In this document: in pieces, positions 35,122 through 43,844 of the stretch | How the letters are laid out: every line of letters begins with the position of its first letter | Numbering within the stretch: the first letter of the stretch is position 1 | From: Desulfothermus sp964427155 | Lineage (GTDB): Bacteria > Desulfobacterota > Desulfovibrionia > Desulfovibrionales > Desulfothermaceae | Assembly: GCA_964427155.1 (NCBI GenBank) | Contig: CAYRSC010000018.1 | Span: forward strand, 1 to 64,000 | DNA: 64,000 nt | Direction: 5' to 3' | Made by a program: the position numbers and the translations under genes | The notes under the pieces: generated by a model | What the model saw: only the letters and a program-made list of their open reading frames with translations | Databases searched by the model: none | Told to the model about the DNA's origin: nothing

Positions 35122-36948
35122 ATGAATCCATCCACGGTCTTTGTTCAACTTCCAGTCTTGTCTCATGATTTCCTCTATAATCTGGAGCACGTGCCTTTGG
35201 GAAGTGGTTGTGTTCTCTCTTATGTTGCAAAGAAGCTCCCTTATATAAATGCCATAAGGCTTGAGCAGGAAATAGAGGCCGTGGGGTGTGACGCCCTCAT
35301 CCTGGAGGAGATACTCGCCTCAAACCCTGCCAGGGTATGTTTTAGCGTGTATCTGTGGAATATAGAGAGAAGTCTTGAACTTTCCAAGAGGATAAAACAG
35401 AGGGAAAAAGAGATAGAAATAGTAGTGGGGGGACCGGAGGTGAGCAGGGATAATGGATTTCTCCTGGCCCACTCCCACATATTTGATGCCGCCATTCAGG
35501 GAGAGGGAGAAGAGGCCCTTGTGCAATATCTCCTTTCCCCTGAGGAAAAAGGAATAATTCCCCGTAAAGAGGTCCCCTTACCTCTGGAGGAGATCCCTTC
35601 CCCTTATCTTAACCACGTGATAGGTCCCTCCATAAGGGGAAGGCTCCTACTGGAGAGTGTGAGGGGGTGTCCCAATCATTGTCTGTACTGCTATTATCAC
35701 AAAAATTTTTCCTCTATTCGCACCCTGCCCTCAAATCTGGTAAGACGAGAGATAGAATGGGCTCTTGGTGAAGGGGTAAAGGAGGTTACCTTTGTGGACC
35801 CCTCTTTTCTCAAGCGTCCCCGGATAAAGGAATTTCTCCGGGAGATAGGCTCTGTACTCAAGGGGAGTAATGTTTCCCTTACTTGTGAATTGAATGCAGA
35901 GGATGTGGATAAGGAGACTGCAGATATGCTTGTATTATGCAACACCTCCCAGGTGGAGATAGGTCTCCAGAGCATAAATCCAGCAGCCCTAAAGGCAGTC
36001 TCCAGAAGATTTGACAAAGAGGCATTCATACAGGGAGTGAGGCTCTTGAGGGAGGTGGGCATAGAGGTGATGATAGACCTTATTGTGGGGCTACCTGGAG
36101 ATAGTAAAGAGGATGTAATGAGGTCCATTGACTTTCTGGTGGAGCAAAGGCTCTTTGACGAGCTTGGAATATACCCATTAAGTGTCCTCCCTGGGACCTC
36201 TCTAAAAGATATGGCCCCATCTCTCGGGATACTCCACCAGGACCTTCCCCCTTATCTCGTCCTTGGGACCCCTTCTCTGGGAAGGGAAGAGATAAGAGAT
36301 TGTATGCAATATGCAGAAGAGGCTACAGATATTGACCTATATCCTGTGGAATTTCCCCTATTTCCTGGAAGAGATATAAGGGAAGGGACCCTTATATATG
36401 AGCTAATACCTACACAGGGAAAAGAAGGGACCAGTGTCTCAAAGATACTATGCAGGCTCTTATCCTCTATTATTATCACCATCAAGGAAGAGTGGCTCTT
36501 AAGACACAGCTCACATCTGTTGACTCTAATGGACCACCTTCTAGGGGAAAATCCCCATCTACTCATAGATGTGATAATTGATGCGGATATTGTACGTGGT
36601 CCTGAAGAGGTTCAAGCAACATGTAGAAAGCTCCTCTCCCTCTCCCTGAAGGAGAGGCAATACATGGATAGGGACCCTTACTCCACCACCAATCTTCTCC
36701 GTTCCCTTCAGTTCTTTGTATTCATGCAGAGAGGGGAGTCTATGTGTCTTATGAACCTACCAGTGGATTGGATAAAAACAGGGGCACGGTCTCAGTTCTG
36801 GTTTAAGATCAGAGGGGAAGAAGAGGACTTCTTCCTGGAAAAAGGGGCAAGCCTGGTGGGAGAGCCCCTTCTGGCATTTAATGTGGTGGATGCCCCCCTC
36901 TCAGAGGATATTCCCATATCCATGGGTGCAGTAAAGGTAAGGATATAA
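35122..36948 (+). CDS. B12-binding-domain radical SAM protein, function unknown
   Basis: 608 residues. The N-terminal cobalamin-binding-like region (about 1-160) includes FVQLPVLSHDF, EIVVGGPEVSRDNG and IQGEGEEALVQYL. The radical SAM motif SVRGCPNHCLYC is near residue 180 and VEIGLQSINPAALKAV near 285. A long C-terminal region (about 400-608) is not recognised. It is larger than the related protein at 12.9 kb and not obviously its paralogue beyond the shared architecture. The ribosome binding site is weak: the nearest GGGAGG lies 14 bases before the ATG, inside a hairpin. Next is the MoxR/VWA pair. Confidence 0.83.
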   Translation: MNPSTVFVQLPVLSHDFLYNLEHVPLGSGCVLSYVAKKLPYINAIRLEQEIEAVGCDALILEEILASNPARVCFSVYLWNIERSLELSKRIKQREKEIEIVVGGPEVSRDNGFLLAHSHIFDAAIQGEGEEALVQYLLSPEEKGIIPRKEVPLPLEEIPSPYLNHVIGPSIRGRLLLESVRGCPNHCLYCYYHKNFSSIRTLPSNLVRREIEWALGEGVKEVTFVDPSFLKRPRIKEFLREIGSVLKGSNVSLTCELNAEDVDKETADMLVLCNTSQVEIGLQSINPAALKAVSRRFDKEAFIQGVRLLREVGIEVMIDLIVGLPGDSKEDVMRSIDFLVEQRLFDELGIYPLSVLPGTSLKDMAPSLGILHQDLPPYLVLGTPSLGREEIRDCMQYAEEATDIDLYPVEFPLFPGRDIREGTLIYELIPTQGKEGTSVSKILCRLLSSIIITIKEEWLLRHSSHLLTLMDHLLGENPHLLIDVIIDADIVRGPEEVQATCRKLLSLSLKERQYMDRDPYSTTNLLRSLQFFVFMQRGESMCLMNLPVDWIKTGARSQFWFKIRGEEEDFFLEKGASLVGEPLLAFNVVDAPLSEDIPISMGAVKVRI

Positions 36949-37011
36949 GTTTATACCCAGGTTTTTTGAGGACTTCTGAGGATAAAAAACAAACACTTGC
37001 GGAGGTGAAGG

Positions 37012-37863
37012 ATGTATTCAGAAGAATATCTCCAGAGGGAATTACAGAGTTCTTCTCAATATGTATTGGATGAGGAATTGGCAAAAATAGTACGTATCTC
37101 CATGGCCCTGGAGATGCCTCTGCTACTAAAAGGAGAACCAGGCACAGGCAAGACCATGCTGGCCCATGCCATTGCAGAGGCCCTGGGGATGCCTCTTATA
37201 GTGCTCAATGTAAAGTCTTCCATGAAACTCATTGATGCACTCTACCAGTATGATACCCTTACACGCTTAAATGATAGCAGATTCGGGGACTCTAAAAGGG
37301 ATGTAAGCAGGATAGAAGACTACATTAGAATGGGGAAGATTGGTCAGGCCTTTACCTCAGAAAAAAAAGTGGTACTTTTGATAGACGAGATAGACAAGGC
37401 AGATTCAGACTTTCAAGACGATATGCTGGATGTGCTGGACCAGATGGAGTTTGACATCATTGAGATAGACAAGACCATCAGGGCAAAACACCGCCCGGTG
37501 ATTATCATTACATCCAATGCAAAAAAGGACCTATCAGAGCCCTTTCTGGGCAGATGTAACTTTCACCATATAGCATTTCCCTCTCCAGAGATGATGAGAC
37601 GCATCATCCAGGTGCACTTTCCCCATATAGGTGAAAAACTCATGGAAAATGCCATCAGGTGCTTTTATAAGATGAGAGAATTGCCGGGAATAGAAAAAAA
37701 ACCCGCAACCAGAGAACTCCTGAACTGGATAAGGGCCCTGCTCACTGATCCCGACTTTAATCCCAAGACCCTCAAAAAGGAGGTACCCTATCTTGGAGTG
37801 CTATTTAAAAAGAGCAGGGACATGGAGATAGCCAGAAATTCCATATCCAGAATAAGGGCATAA
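37012..37863 (+). CDS. MoxR-type AAA+ ATPase
   Basis: 283 residues. Walker A KGEPGTGKTMLAHAIAEAL near residue 40, Walker B VVLLIDEIDKADSDFQ near 120 and the sensor-1 IITSNAKKDL. MoxR ATPases act as chaperone-like factors with a partner von Willebrand A (VWA) protein to mature or insert metals into enzymes, as with CoxD-CoxE, NorQ-NorD or MoxR-methanol dehydrogenase. The VWA partner is the next gene, 3 bases away. A GGAGGTGAAGG site precedes the ATG. The client is not indicated by any neighbour. Confidence 0.9.
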   Translation: MYSEEYLQRELQSSSQYVLDEELAKIVRISMALEMPLLLKGEPGTGKTMLAHAIAEALGMPLIVLNVKSSMKLIDALYQYDTLTRLNDSRFGDSKRDVSRIEDYIRMGKIGQAFTSEKKVVLLIDEIDKADSDFQDDMLDVLDQMEFDIIEIDKTIRAKHRPVIIITSNAKKDLSEPFLGRCNFHHIAFPSPEMMRRIIQVHFPHIGEKLMENAIRCFYKMRELPGIEKKPATRELLNWIRALLTDPDFNPKTLKKEVPYLGVLFKKSRDMEIARNSISRIRA

Positions 37864-37866
37864 GAC

Positions 37867-39069
37867 ATGTTTGTGGATTTCTTCTACATGTTAAAAGAGG
37901 CAGGGATTCCAGTGAGCCCCACGGCCTTTTTGAGACTCCACAGGGCACTCTCCCTGGGACTCATAAACTCCCTCTTTGACTTCTATTGTGCGGCTCGCTC
38001 CATCCTCATAAAATCTGAACGCTACTTTGACCTATATGACAGGATATTCTCTGTATACTTTCACGGTAAAAAAATTGACCAGAATCCCCCAATTATGCTA
38101 TCAAGGCATATAAGAGACATGCTCAACCACTGGCTCAATAGGCACCCCAGGGAACTGGCCTCTCTCCTGGGGGTCTCAGAGGAAAGGCTATCCACACTCA
38201 CCCCTGAGGAATTAGAGAAATACTTCCTGGACAGACTAAAGGAGCAAACTGAAGAACACCACGGGGGAAACAAATGGATAGGCACAGGGGGCACCTCTCC
38301 TGTGGGACACTCTGGATACCACCCTGGGGGTATGAGGGTGGGGGGAGAAAGCAGAAATCAATCAGCTATAAAGGTCGCAATGGAGAGGAGATATCGCGAC
38401 TACAGCAGGGAAGGCCCCCTCACCACATCCCAGATAGGGGAGGCCCTACGGCGCCTAAAGAATCTAAAGGCGGTGGGACCAAAGGACAGACTCAATATAG
38501 AAAAGACCATCAGGGAGACCGTAAAAAACGCAGGGGAGATAGAGATAGTATTTGAGCGCTCCCTCAAAGACAGGCTCAAGGTAGTGCTTGCAATAGATAA
38601 TGGCGGCTGGTCCATGGAGCCCTATGTGGAGATAGTAAAGGTCCTGTTTGACTATGCAAGGAGCCAGTTTAAGGACCTAAAGGTCTTTTACTTTCATAAT
38701 ACCATCTATGACTATCTCTGGGAGGACCCTCCCCGCATCTCCAGACCCTTCAAGGTATGGGACCTCATAAAGCTGGACAGAGAGACCAGGTTTATCATCG
38801 TGGGAGACGCCTCCATGGCCCCGTATGAGCTCCTGGTCCCAGATGGTTCCATATACTTTGGAGAGCGCTCAGGAAGGCCCAGTATAGAGACCCTGAAATT
38901 TATTGCCCAGACATTTCCCTATAGCGCATGGCTGAATCCCAAAATGAAACACACATGGAAACACACAAGGACCATCATGCTAATAAAAGAGATATTCCCC
39001 ATGTTTGAACTGAGCCTTCCAGGACTGGAAGAGATGGTAAGATATTTGTCATCAAAACAATCTACTTAA
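37867..39069 (+). CDS. CoxE-like VWA-domain protein
   Basis: 400 residues; partner of the MoxR ATPase. The N-terminal part (about 1-130) is the helical region seen in CoxE/YehP-like proteins (EAGIPVSPTAFLRLHRAL). A glycine-rich linker (about 135-165) follows, and the VWA fold begins near residue 235 with VVLAIDNGGWSMEPYV. The metal-site DxSxS motif is altered to D-N-G-G-W-S, keeping the Asp and the last Ser but losing the first Ser. Metal binding may therefore be weak or altered. The tail contains KHTWKHTRTI. 21 bases before the diguanylate cyclase gene. Confidence 0.82.
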   Translation: MFVDFFYMLKEAGIPVSPTAFLRLHRALSLGLINSLFDFYCAARSILIKSERYFDLYDRIFSVYFHGKKIDQNPPIMLSRHIRDMLNHWLNRHPRELASLLGVSEERLSTLTPEELEKYFLDRLKEQTEEHHGGNKWIGTGGTSPVGHSGYHPGGMRVGGESRNQSAIKVAMERRYRDYSREGPLTTSQIGEALRRLKNLKAVGPKDRLNIEKTIRETVKNAGEIEIVFERSLKDRLKVVLAIDNGGWSMEPYVEIVKVLFDYARSQFKDLKVFYFHNTIYDYLWEDPPRISRPFKVWDLIKLDRETRFIIVGDASMAPYELLVPDGSIYFGERSGRPSIETLKFIAQTFPYSAWLNPKMKHTWKHTRTIMLIKEIFPMFELSLPGLEEMVRYLSSKQST

Positions 39070-39090
39070 ATACCCCAAAGGAAGGCCCCT

Positions 39091-40269
39091 ATGGCCAACA
39101 TGACAACAAGAGGAGAAGACCCCTATAAAAAAAATAGGGTCTTGTTGTATTTCAAAGATAGATCCCTGGAAAAGGAATTCCGGGAATCCTATCTGGAACA
39201 CACCATGGAGAACACAAAGAGGGCCCTATTGGTGGGTTTTATACTCTATCTCTCCTCTGCCTTCCTGGATTTTCCCTTCTATCACACCATAAGGCCCATT
39301 ACCATGATAGTTATCTATTTTATCATCACCCCCATGGGCATAGTGGTGGCTTTTCTTGCCCGACATCCTTTTTTTAAAAGGATAATGGTTCCCACTATAA
39401 GTATTGCATCTGGAGCCGCAGGCCTGGGGATAATTATTATGATGGGACTGGCGCGTCCCCCTATCAACTACTTTACACATACCAGTCTCATACTCATAAT
39501 CCTATCCATCTATAGCGTAATACGCATATTCTTTGTATATGCAACCTTTACATCTATCCTTCTTATAGTAATATACGAGATAGTAGCACTGTGGATAAAT
39601 CCACTTCCCTTTCCCATCCTTATGGCAAGCAACTTTTCCCTTATCTCTGCCTTTATATTAAGTATGTTGGGAGGATATATAATAGAGGCCTATGCTAGAC
39701 AAAATTTTGTACAATTAAAGATAATCCAGAATGACATGATAGAACTCCATCACCTTAACAAAGAACTAGAGAGACTTGCCACTATAGACCCCCTTACAAA
39801 ACTATATAACAGAAGATTTATGGAAACAAAGATGGAAGAGGCCATTGCTCTCTTCAAAAGAAAAGGGATACCCATCTCCTTCCTCTTCCTGGATCTGGAC
39901 AACTTCAAGGCAATAAATGATCTCTATGGTCATAGATTTGGAGATGGAGTACTCCAGAATGTAGCCAGGATAATAAGAAAGTCCCTTAGGAGAGAGGATA
40001 TTGCATTTAGATATGGTGGAGATGAATTCTGCATCCTATTTGTAAATGCCCTCTCCCAGGAGGCCCTTAAGGTAGGGAGGAGATTGCTGAAAAAGATAGA
40101 AAGATTTGCTAAAAACAATGACCTAAATTTTGGAATAAGTGGTGGGTGCATACAGCTTACAAAAGACCTCTGCTCTCCTGACGACATAATAAAAGAGGCA
40201 GATAAGGTCCTCTATCAGGCAAAGCGTCTAGGTAAGGGAAAGATACTAAATATTGAAGAGGTACAATAA
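39091..40269 (+). CDS. Membrane-bound diguanylate cyclase (GGDEF)
   Basis: 392 residues. Six hydrophobic segments (about residues 45-205) form a membrane sensor with no recognised ligand domain, followed by a short coiled coil and the GGDEF domain (about 230-390). The active-site RYGGDEFCILF is intact, and an RRED (R-x-x-D) sits five residues before GGDEF, the inhibitory I-site for product feedback. It should therefore make cyclic di-GMP. AAGGAAGG precedes the ATG by 5-6 bases. It follows the MoxR/VWA genes and may share their transcript. A terminator for the opposite strand overlaps its 3' side. Confidence 0.93.
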   Translation: MANMTTRGEDPYKKNRVLLYFKDRSLEKEFRESYLEHTMENTKRALLVGFILYLSSAFLDFPFYHTIRPITMIVIYFIITPMGIVVAFLARHPFFKRIMVPTISIASGAAGLGIIIMMGLARPPINYFTHTSLILIILSIYSVIRIFFVYATFTSILLIVIYEIVALWINPLPFPILMASNFSLISAFILSMLGGYIIEAYARQNFVQLKIIQNDMIELHHLNKELERLATIDPLTKLYNRRFMETKMEEAIALFKRKGIPISFLFLDLDNFKAINDLYGHRFGDGVLQNVARIIRKSLRREDIAFRYGGDEFCILFVNALSQEALKVGRRLLKKIERFAKNNDLNFGISGGCIQLTKDLCSPDDIIKEADKVLYQAKRLGKGKILNIEEVQ

Positions 40270-40293
40270 AAAAGGGGGCATTTAAGCCCCCTT
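40264..40293 (-). terminator. Rho-independent terminator for the HU/small-membrane-protein unit
   Basis: AAGGGGGC (40272-40279) and GCCCCCTT (40286-40293) form an 8-bp stem around ATTTAA. Read on the minus strand it is followed by TTTTATTG, so it ends transcription arriving from the HU side. Confidence 0.8.
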
Positions 40294-40313
40294 CCAAGAC
40301 ACTCCAAGGTCCC

Positions 40314-40490
40314 CTATCCCTTCAGTTTCTCCTTCAAGACCTCCAGGATGGACCTAAATACCACCAGTCCCACGCCTGAGCCAATCACAAGTAATACTGT
40401 ATATAGCACTCCAAAAAATATGGCGTGGTCTGGTCTCCACCAGGGCAGGTCCTGGGGAAGCATTGAATGAATGGTCTCGCCAGGTAACAT
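40314..40490 (-). CDS. 58-residue single-span membrane protein
   Basis: ATG at 40490 to TAG at 40314. AGGAG follows the HU stop codon directly and lies 6 bases before the ATG. The product has a soluble start (MLPGETIHSMLPQDLPWW), one hydrophobic span (about residues 24-45, ending GSGVGLVVF) and a basic C-terminal helix (RSILEVLKEKLKG). It sits 11 bases downstream of hup and ahead of a terminator, so it is the last gene of a two-gene transcript. No family is recognised. Confidence 0.72.
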   Translation of the reverse strand: MLPGETIHSMLPQDLPWWRPDHAIFFGVLYTVLLVIGSGVGLVVFRSILEVLKEKLKG

Positions 40491-40501
40491 CTTTCACTCC
40501 T

Positions 40502-40774
40502 TTACTTTACTGCCTCTTTTAAGACCTTTCCTGGCTTGAACTTTACCACCTTGGTGGCGGGAATTACAATCTCCTCCCCTGTCTGGGGATTACGTCCCTT
40601 TCTCTCCTTTCTCTCCACCACCTCAAAGGTGCCAAATCCAGTAAGGGTCAATTTCTGATCGCTCTGCAGGATCTCCTTGATGGACTCAAGACAGGCATTA
40701 ACTACCTTCTCTGCCTCGGTTTTTGTGATATCCGCCTTTTCCGCAATCTTTGCTATGAGATGAGCCTTGGTCAT
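40502..40774 (-). CDS. hup: HU-family DNA-binding protein
   Basis: 90-residue histone-like nucleoid protein. TKAHLIAKIAEKADITKTEAE at the start, GFGTFEVVERKERKGRNPQTGE as the beta-arm block, and the end VKFKPGKVLKEAVK are classic HU. AGGAGG precedes the ATG. A TATAAT at 40859-40854 on the minus strand may be its -10 element. It differs from the IHF-like gene at 25.0 kb in lacking the N-terminal extension. Confidence 0.95.
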   Translation of the reverse strand: MTKAHLIAKIAEKADITKTEAEKVVNACLESIKEILQSDQKLTLTGFGTFEVVERKERKGRNPQTGEEIVIPATKVVKFKPGKVLKEAVK

Positions 40775-40943
40775 TATACCTTCCTCCTTTATAAAATTAT
40801 ACTTCTCCTACACGCCTTTAACCCACCAAGTTAAAGCTAAGGCCATCTAAAAGATTATAGCCCAAAAGTCAAAGCTCTCCTTACTTTCAATAAAAATACC
40901 CCTAATATCAAAAGAAAGCCTCTGTCAAGCCATTTGCTAAAAA

Positions 40944-41726
40944 TCATAGGAGAGCACTTAGCCCTATATAGTGAGCAGGAGTAAGTTCGCAGGGCCTCAT
41001 TCTCCTATCCAATCCCTGGGTTTTAAAGAATCCCTCTATATCAGAAGACCACACTCTTTTCAATATATTTCCTAGCTGCTTGCGAGGGGCCCGGAAACAG
41101 AACTTGAGCACACCGGCAAGCCTTTTCTTTTCCTCCTCCCCCAGTGCTTCCCCTATGCCACCGGGGATAAGAGAGATCACCGCAGAATAGACCTTGGGGC
41201 GAGGATGAAATGCCCCGGGGGGAATAAGAAATTCCATCCTGGGGGTGCAAAAGGTCTGGACCCAGACCCCTAGAGGGCCATAATTTCTATCCCCTGGAGA
41301 TGCACATATCCTCTCTGCTACCTCCTTTTGGACTGTAAATACCATCTTTTCATATCCCATGGAAACACAGGAGAGATCCCATATAAGACGTGAGGCAATA
41401 TTATAGGGAAGATTTCCAATAATCTTATTAATTGGAGAAGAACCTATCTTCTCCCACGCAAGGCTAAGGGCGTCCATAACCACCACAGAGGAGATCTCCA
41501 GCCTCTCTCTCACATATCTCGCCAGGTCCATATCCCTCTCCACCCCCACATAATTACACCCACACTCCAGTAATATCTCTGTAAGGGCCCCCATTCCAGG
41601 GCCTATCTCCAGGATACTATCTCTTCCAGATGGATTTAAAAGAGAGACTATACGCCTGCAGAGGTGGGGCTGGATCAAAAAATTCTGTCCCCACTTCTTC
41701 CTGGGCCTATGACTATTCCAGGACAT
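40944..41726 (-). CDS. rsmA: 16S rRNA dimethyladenosine transferase RsmA (KsgA)
   Basis: Dimethylates A1518 and A1519 in helix 45 of 16S rRNA. KKWGQNFLIQPHLCRRIV at the start, ILEIGPGMGALTEILLE as SAM motif I, and the catalytic IIGNLPYNIASRLIWDL (N-L-P-Y) are diagnostic. The ATG at 41726 is preferred to the TTG at 41738; it overlaps the EF-G gene by 14 bases, so translation is probably coupled. 260 residues, normal length. Confidence 0.95.
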   Translation of the reverse strand: MSWNSHRPRKKWGQNFLIQPHLCRRIVSLLNPSGRDSILEIGPGMGALTEILLECGCNYVGVERDMDLARYVRERLEISSVVVMDALSLAWEKIGSSPINKIIGNLPYNIASRLIWDLSCVSMGYEKMVFTVQKEVAERICASPGDRNYGPLGVWVQTFCTPRMEFLIPPGAFHPRPKVYSAVISLIPGGIGEALGEEEKKRLAGVLKFCFRAPRKQLGNILKRVWSSDIEGFFKTQGLDRRMRPCELTPAHYIGLSALL

Positions 41727-43761
41727 CAAAACGCTCAAACTTCATCATAAAATTTGCCCTTCCCTGGGTTGCAGAACGAAGGTCTGTGGAAAAACCAAAG
41801 AGCTTTCTCAAGGGGGCCAGGGCATATACCACCTTGTCTGTACCCCGTTCAAACATATTTTCTATCTTTCCCCCCTTGGAGCCTATGAGAGATATCACAT
41901 CCCCCACAAACTCCTCAGGCACATAAATCTCCAGAGACATGAGGGGTTCCATAAGGAGAGGAGATGCCTTCTCCAGTGCCTTTTTAAGGGCAGAGGCCGC
42001 TGCCATATGATAGCCCACCTCTGAGGAGTCTTCCTTTATCTCTCCCAGGGAGATAACCCTTACCCTTACCCCTTGCACGGGGGCCCCTTTTAACACGCCG
42101 CTCTGAAGGGCATCCTTTAATGAGGTGTATATGGCATCTATTATCTTATCAGACCACATCTCCACATCAAATTCAAAGGAGATCCTGTTCTCTTCCTGTC
42201 TGGATATAGGCTCCACCTTAATCTCCACAAATCCATAGTGCATCTGATCTCCAAGCTCTCTGTGAAACTCCTCACATGCACTGGCCTCTTTTCCAATGGT
42301 CTCACGATATACCACCTGGGGACGCCCTGCCCTGAACTCTGCCCCATATTCCCTCCTGAGCCTCTCCTGTACCACATCCAGATGGAGTTCTCCCATACCA
42401 GAGAGGATTATCTGTCCTGTATCCTCATCTCGCTCCATAAAAAGGGTGGGGTCCTCCTGAAGGAGCTTTTCTATGGCAAATAAGAGTTTCTCCTCCTGAG
42501 AAGAACTCCTGGGTTCTATGGCTACAGAGATAACTGGTCTATAATCCCCTATGCGTTCCAGAATTATCTTATTGTCTTTGAGACACAGGGTGTCTCCAGT
42601 TTTTACACTCTTGAGTCCCGCGGCCCCCACTATCTCCCCTGCCCGGGCCTGATCTATCCTCTCCTTTCTATCCGCATGAAGCCTAAAGAGACGCGCCACG
42701 CGATGGGTGATATCCTGCGTGGAATTATATACTGTATCTCCTGCCCTGAGGGTCCCTGAATATACCCTCAACAGGGCCATGAGACGCCCAGTCTCCATAC
42801 TTATCTTAAACACCAGGGCAGATAAGGGCGCCCTAGAGGATACAGGAAAGGACTTTTTTTTCTTTGTATCTGGATCAATCCCCTCTATCTGCTGAACCTC
42901 AAGGGGGGAAGGGAGATAATCACACACCGCATCCAGTACTGGCTGCACCCCTATCTTCTTCAGGGCAGAACCCAGAAGGACAGGGGTAAGCTTTAGCTCA
43001 ATGGTGCCCCTCTTTAAAAGAAGCCTTATTTCATCAGAGGAAATCTCCTCCTCTGAAAGATACTTCTCCAGGATGGTCTCATCTATCTCTGCTAGAGACT
43101 CTATGAGTTTCTCCCTCCACACAAGGGCCCTCTCCATCTGATTGGGAGACAGCTCCCTCTTCTCCACCCTCTCCCCTTCACTCTCAGGGTCAAACCAGAG
43201 AAACTTCATCTCCAGAAGGTCCACTATCCCAGAGAATTCACTCCCCTCTCCCTCGGGGATCTGAAGGGCCACAGGGTTGGCCCCTAATTTCTTTTTCATC
43301 TCCTCAAGCACATTTTCAAAACTTGCCCCCACCCTATCCATCTTATTTACAAAGGCTATCTTGGGCACCATATATTTCTGGGATTGCTTCCACACTGCCT
43401 CACTCTGGGGCTCCACTCCACCAACTGCACAAAATACACCCACTGCACCATCCAGGACCCTGAGAGACCTCTCAACTTCAATAATAAAATCCACATGCCC
43501 TGGGGTATCTATGATATTTATCTGTTTGTTTCTCCACATACACGAGGTGCAGGCGGAAGTGATGGTAATCCCCCTCTCCTGCTCCTCTGGCATATAGTCC
43601 ATGGTGGCAGTTCCCTCATGTACCTCTCCCATCCGATGTATCTTCTTTGTGTAATATAATATCCTCTCGGTCAAAGTGGTCTTTCCTGCATCAATATGGG
43701 CAATAATCCCTATATTTCTGATGCGATCTAAATACTTGTCCGCTCCCTTGGCCTCCTTCAT
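41713..43761 (-). CDS. Elongation factor G paralogue
   Basis: Translational GTPase, 682 residues. G1 AHIDAGKTTLTERIL, G2 region ERGITITSA, G3 DTPGHVDF and G4 NKMD are intact, followed by EF-G domains II-V. The gene is not in a str operon (no rpsL, rpsG or tuf), so it is probably a second EF-G of the spdEFG2/EF-G2 type; in organisms with two, one can be specialised for ribosome recycling. The effector segment TSACTSCMWRNKQ and a relatively divergent domain IV support a non-housekeeping copy. The ATG at 43761 is preferred to the TTG at 43779 because AGGGGG precedes it. rsmA overlaps its end. Confidence 0.85.
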   Translation of the reverse strand: MKEAKGADKYLDRIRNIGIIAHIDAGKTTLTERILYYTKKIHRMGEVHEGTATMDYMPEEQERGITITSACTSCMWRNKQINIIDTPGHVDFIIEVERSLRVLDGAVGVFCAVGGVEPQSEAVWKQSQKYMVPKIAFVNKMDRVGASFENVLEEMKKKLGANPVALQIPEGEGSEFSGIVDLLEMKFLWFDPESEGERVEKRELSPNQMERALVWREKLIESLAEIDETILEKYLSEEEISSDEIRLLLKRGTIELKLTPVLLGSALKKIGVQPVLDAVCDYLPSPLEVQQIEGIDPDTKKKKSFPVSSRAPLSALVFKISMETGRLMALLRVYSGTLRAGDTVYNSTQDITHRVARLFRLHADRKERIDQARAGEIVGAAGLKSVKTGDTLCLKDNKIILERIGDYRPVISVAIEPRSSSQEEKLLFAIEKLLQEDPTLFMERDEDTGQIILSGMGELHLDVVQERLRREYGAEFRAGRPQVVYRETIGKEASACEEFHRELGDQMHYGFVEIKVEPISRQEENRISFEFDVEMWSDKIIDAIYTSLKDALQSGVLKGAPVQGVRVRVISLGEIKEDSSEVGYHMAAASALKKALEKASPLLMEPLMSLEIYVPEEFVGDVISLIGSKGGKIENMFERGTDKVVYALAPLRKLFGFSTDLRSATQGRANFMMKFERFDVLE

Positions 43762-43844
43762 CTCCAACCCCCTAACCAAGATCTATTACTCCAGTGCACC
43801 ATAAACCACCACAAAGGGCGGCAACTTCACTAAAATACATGAGA

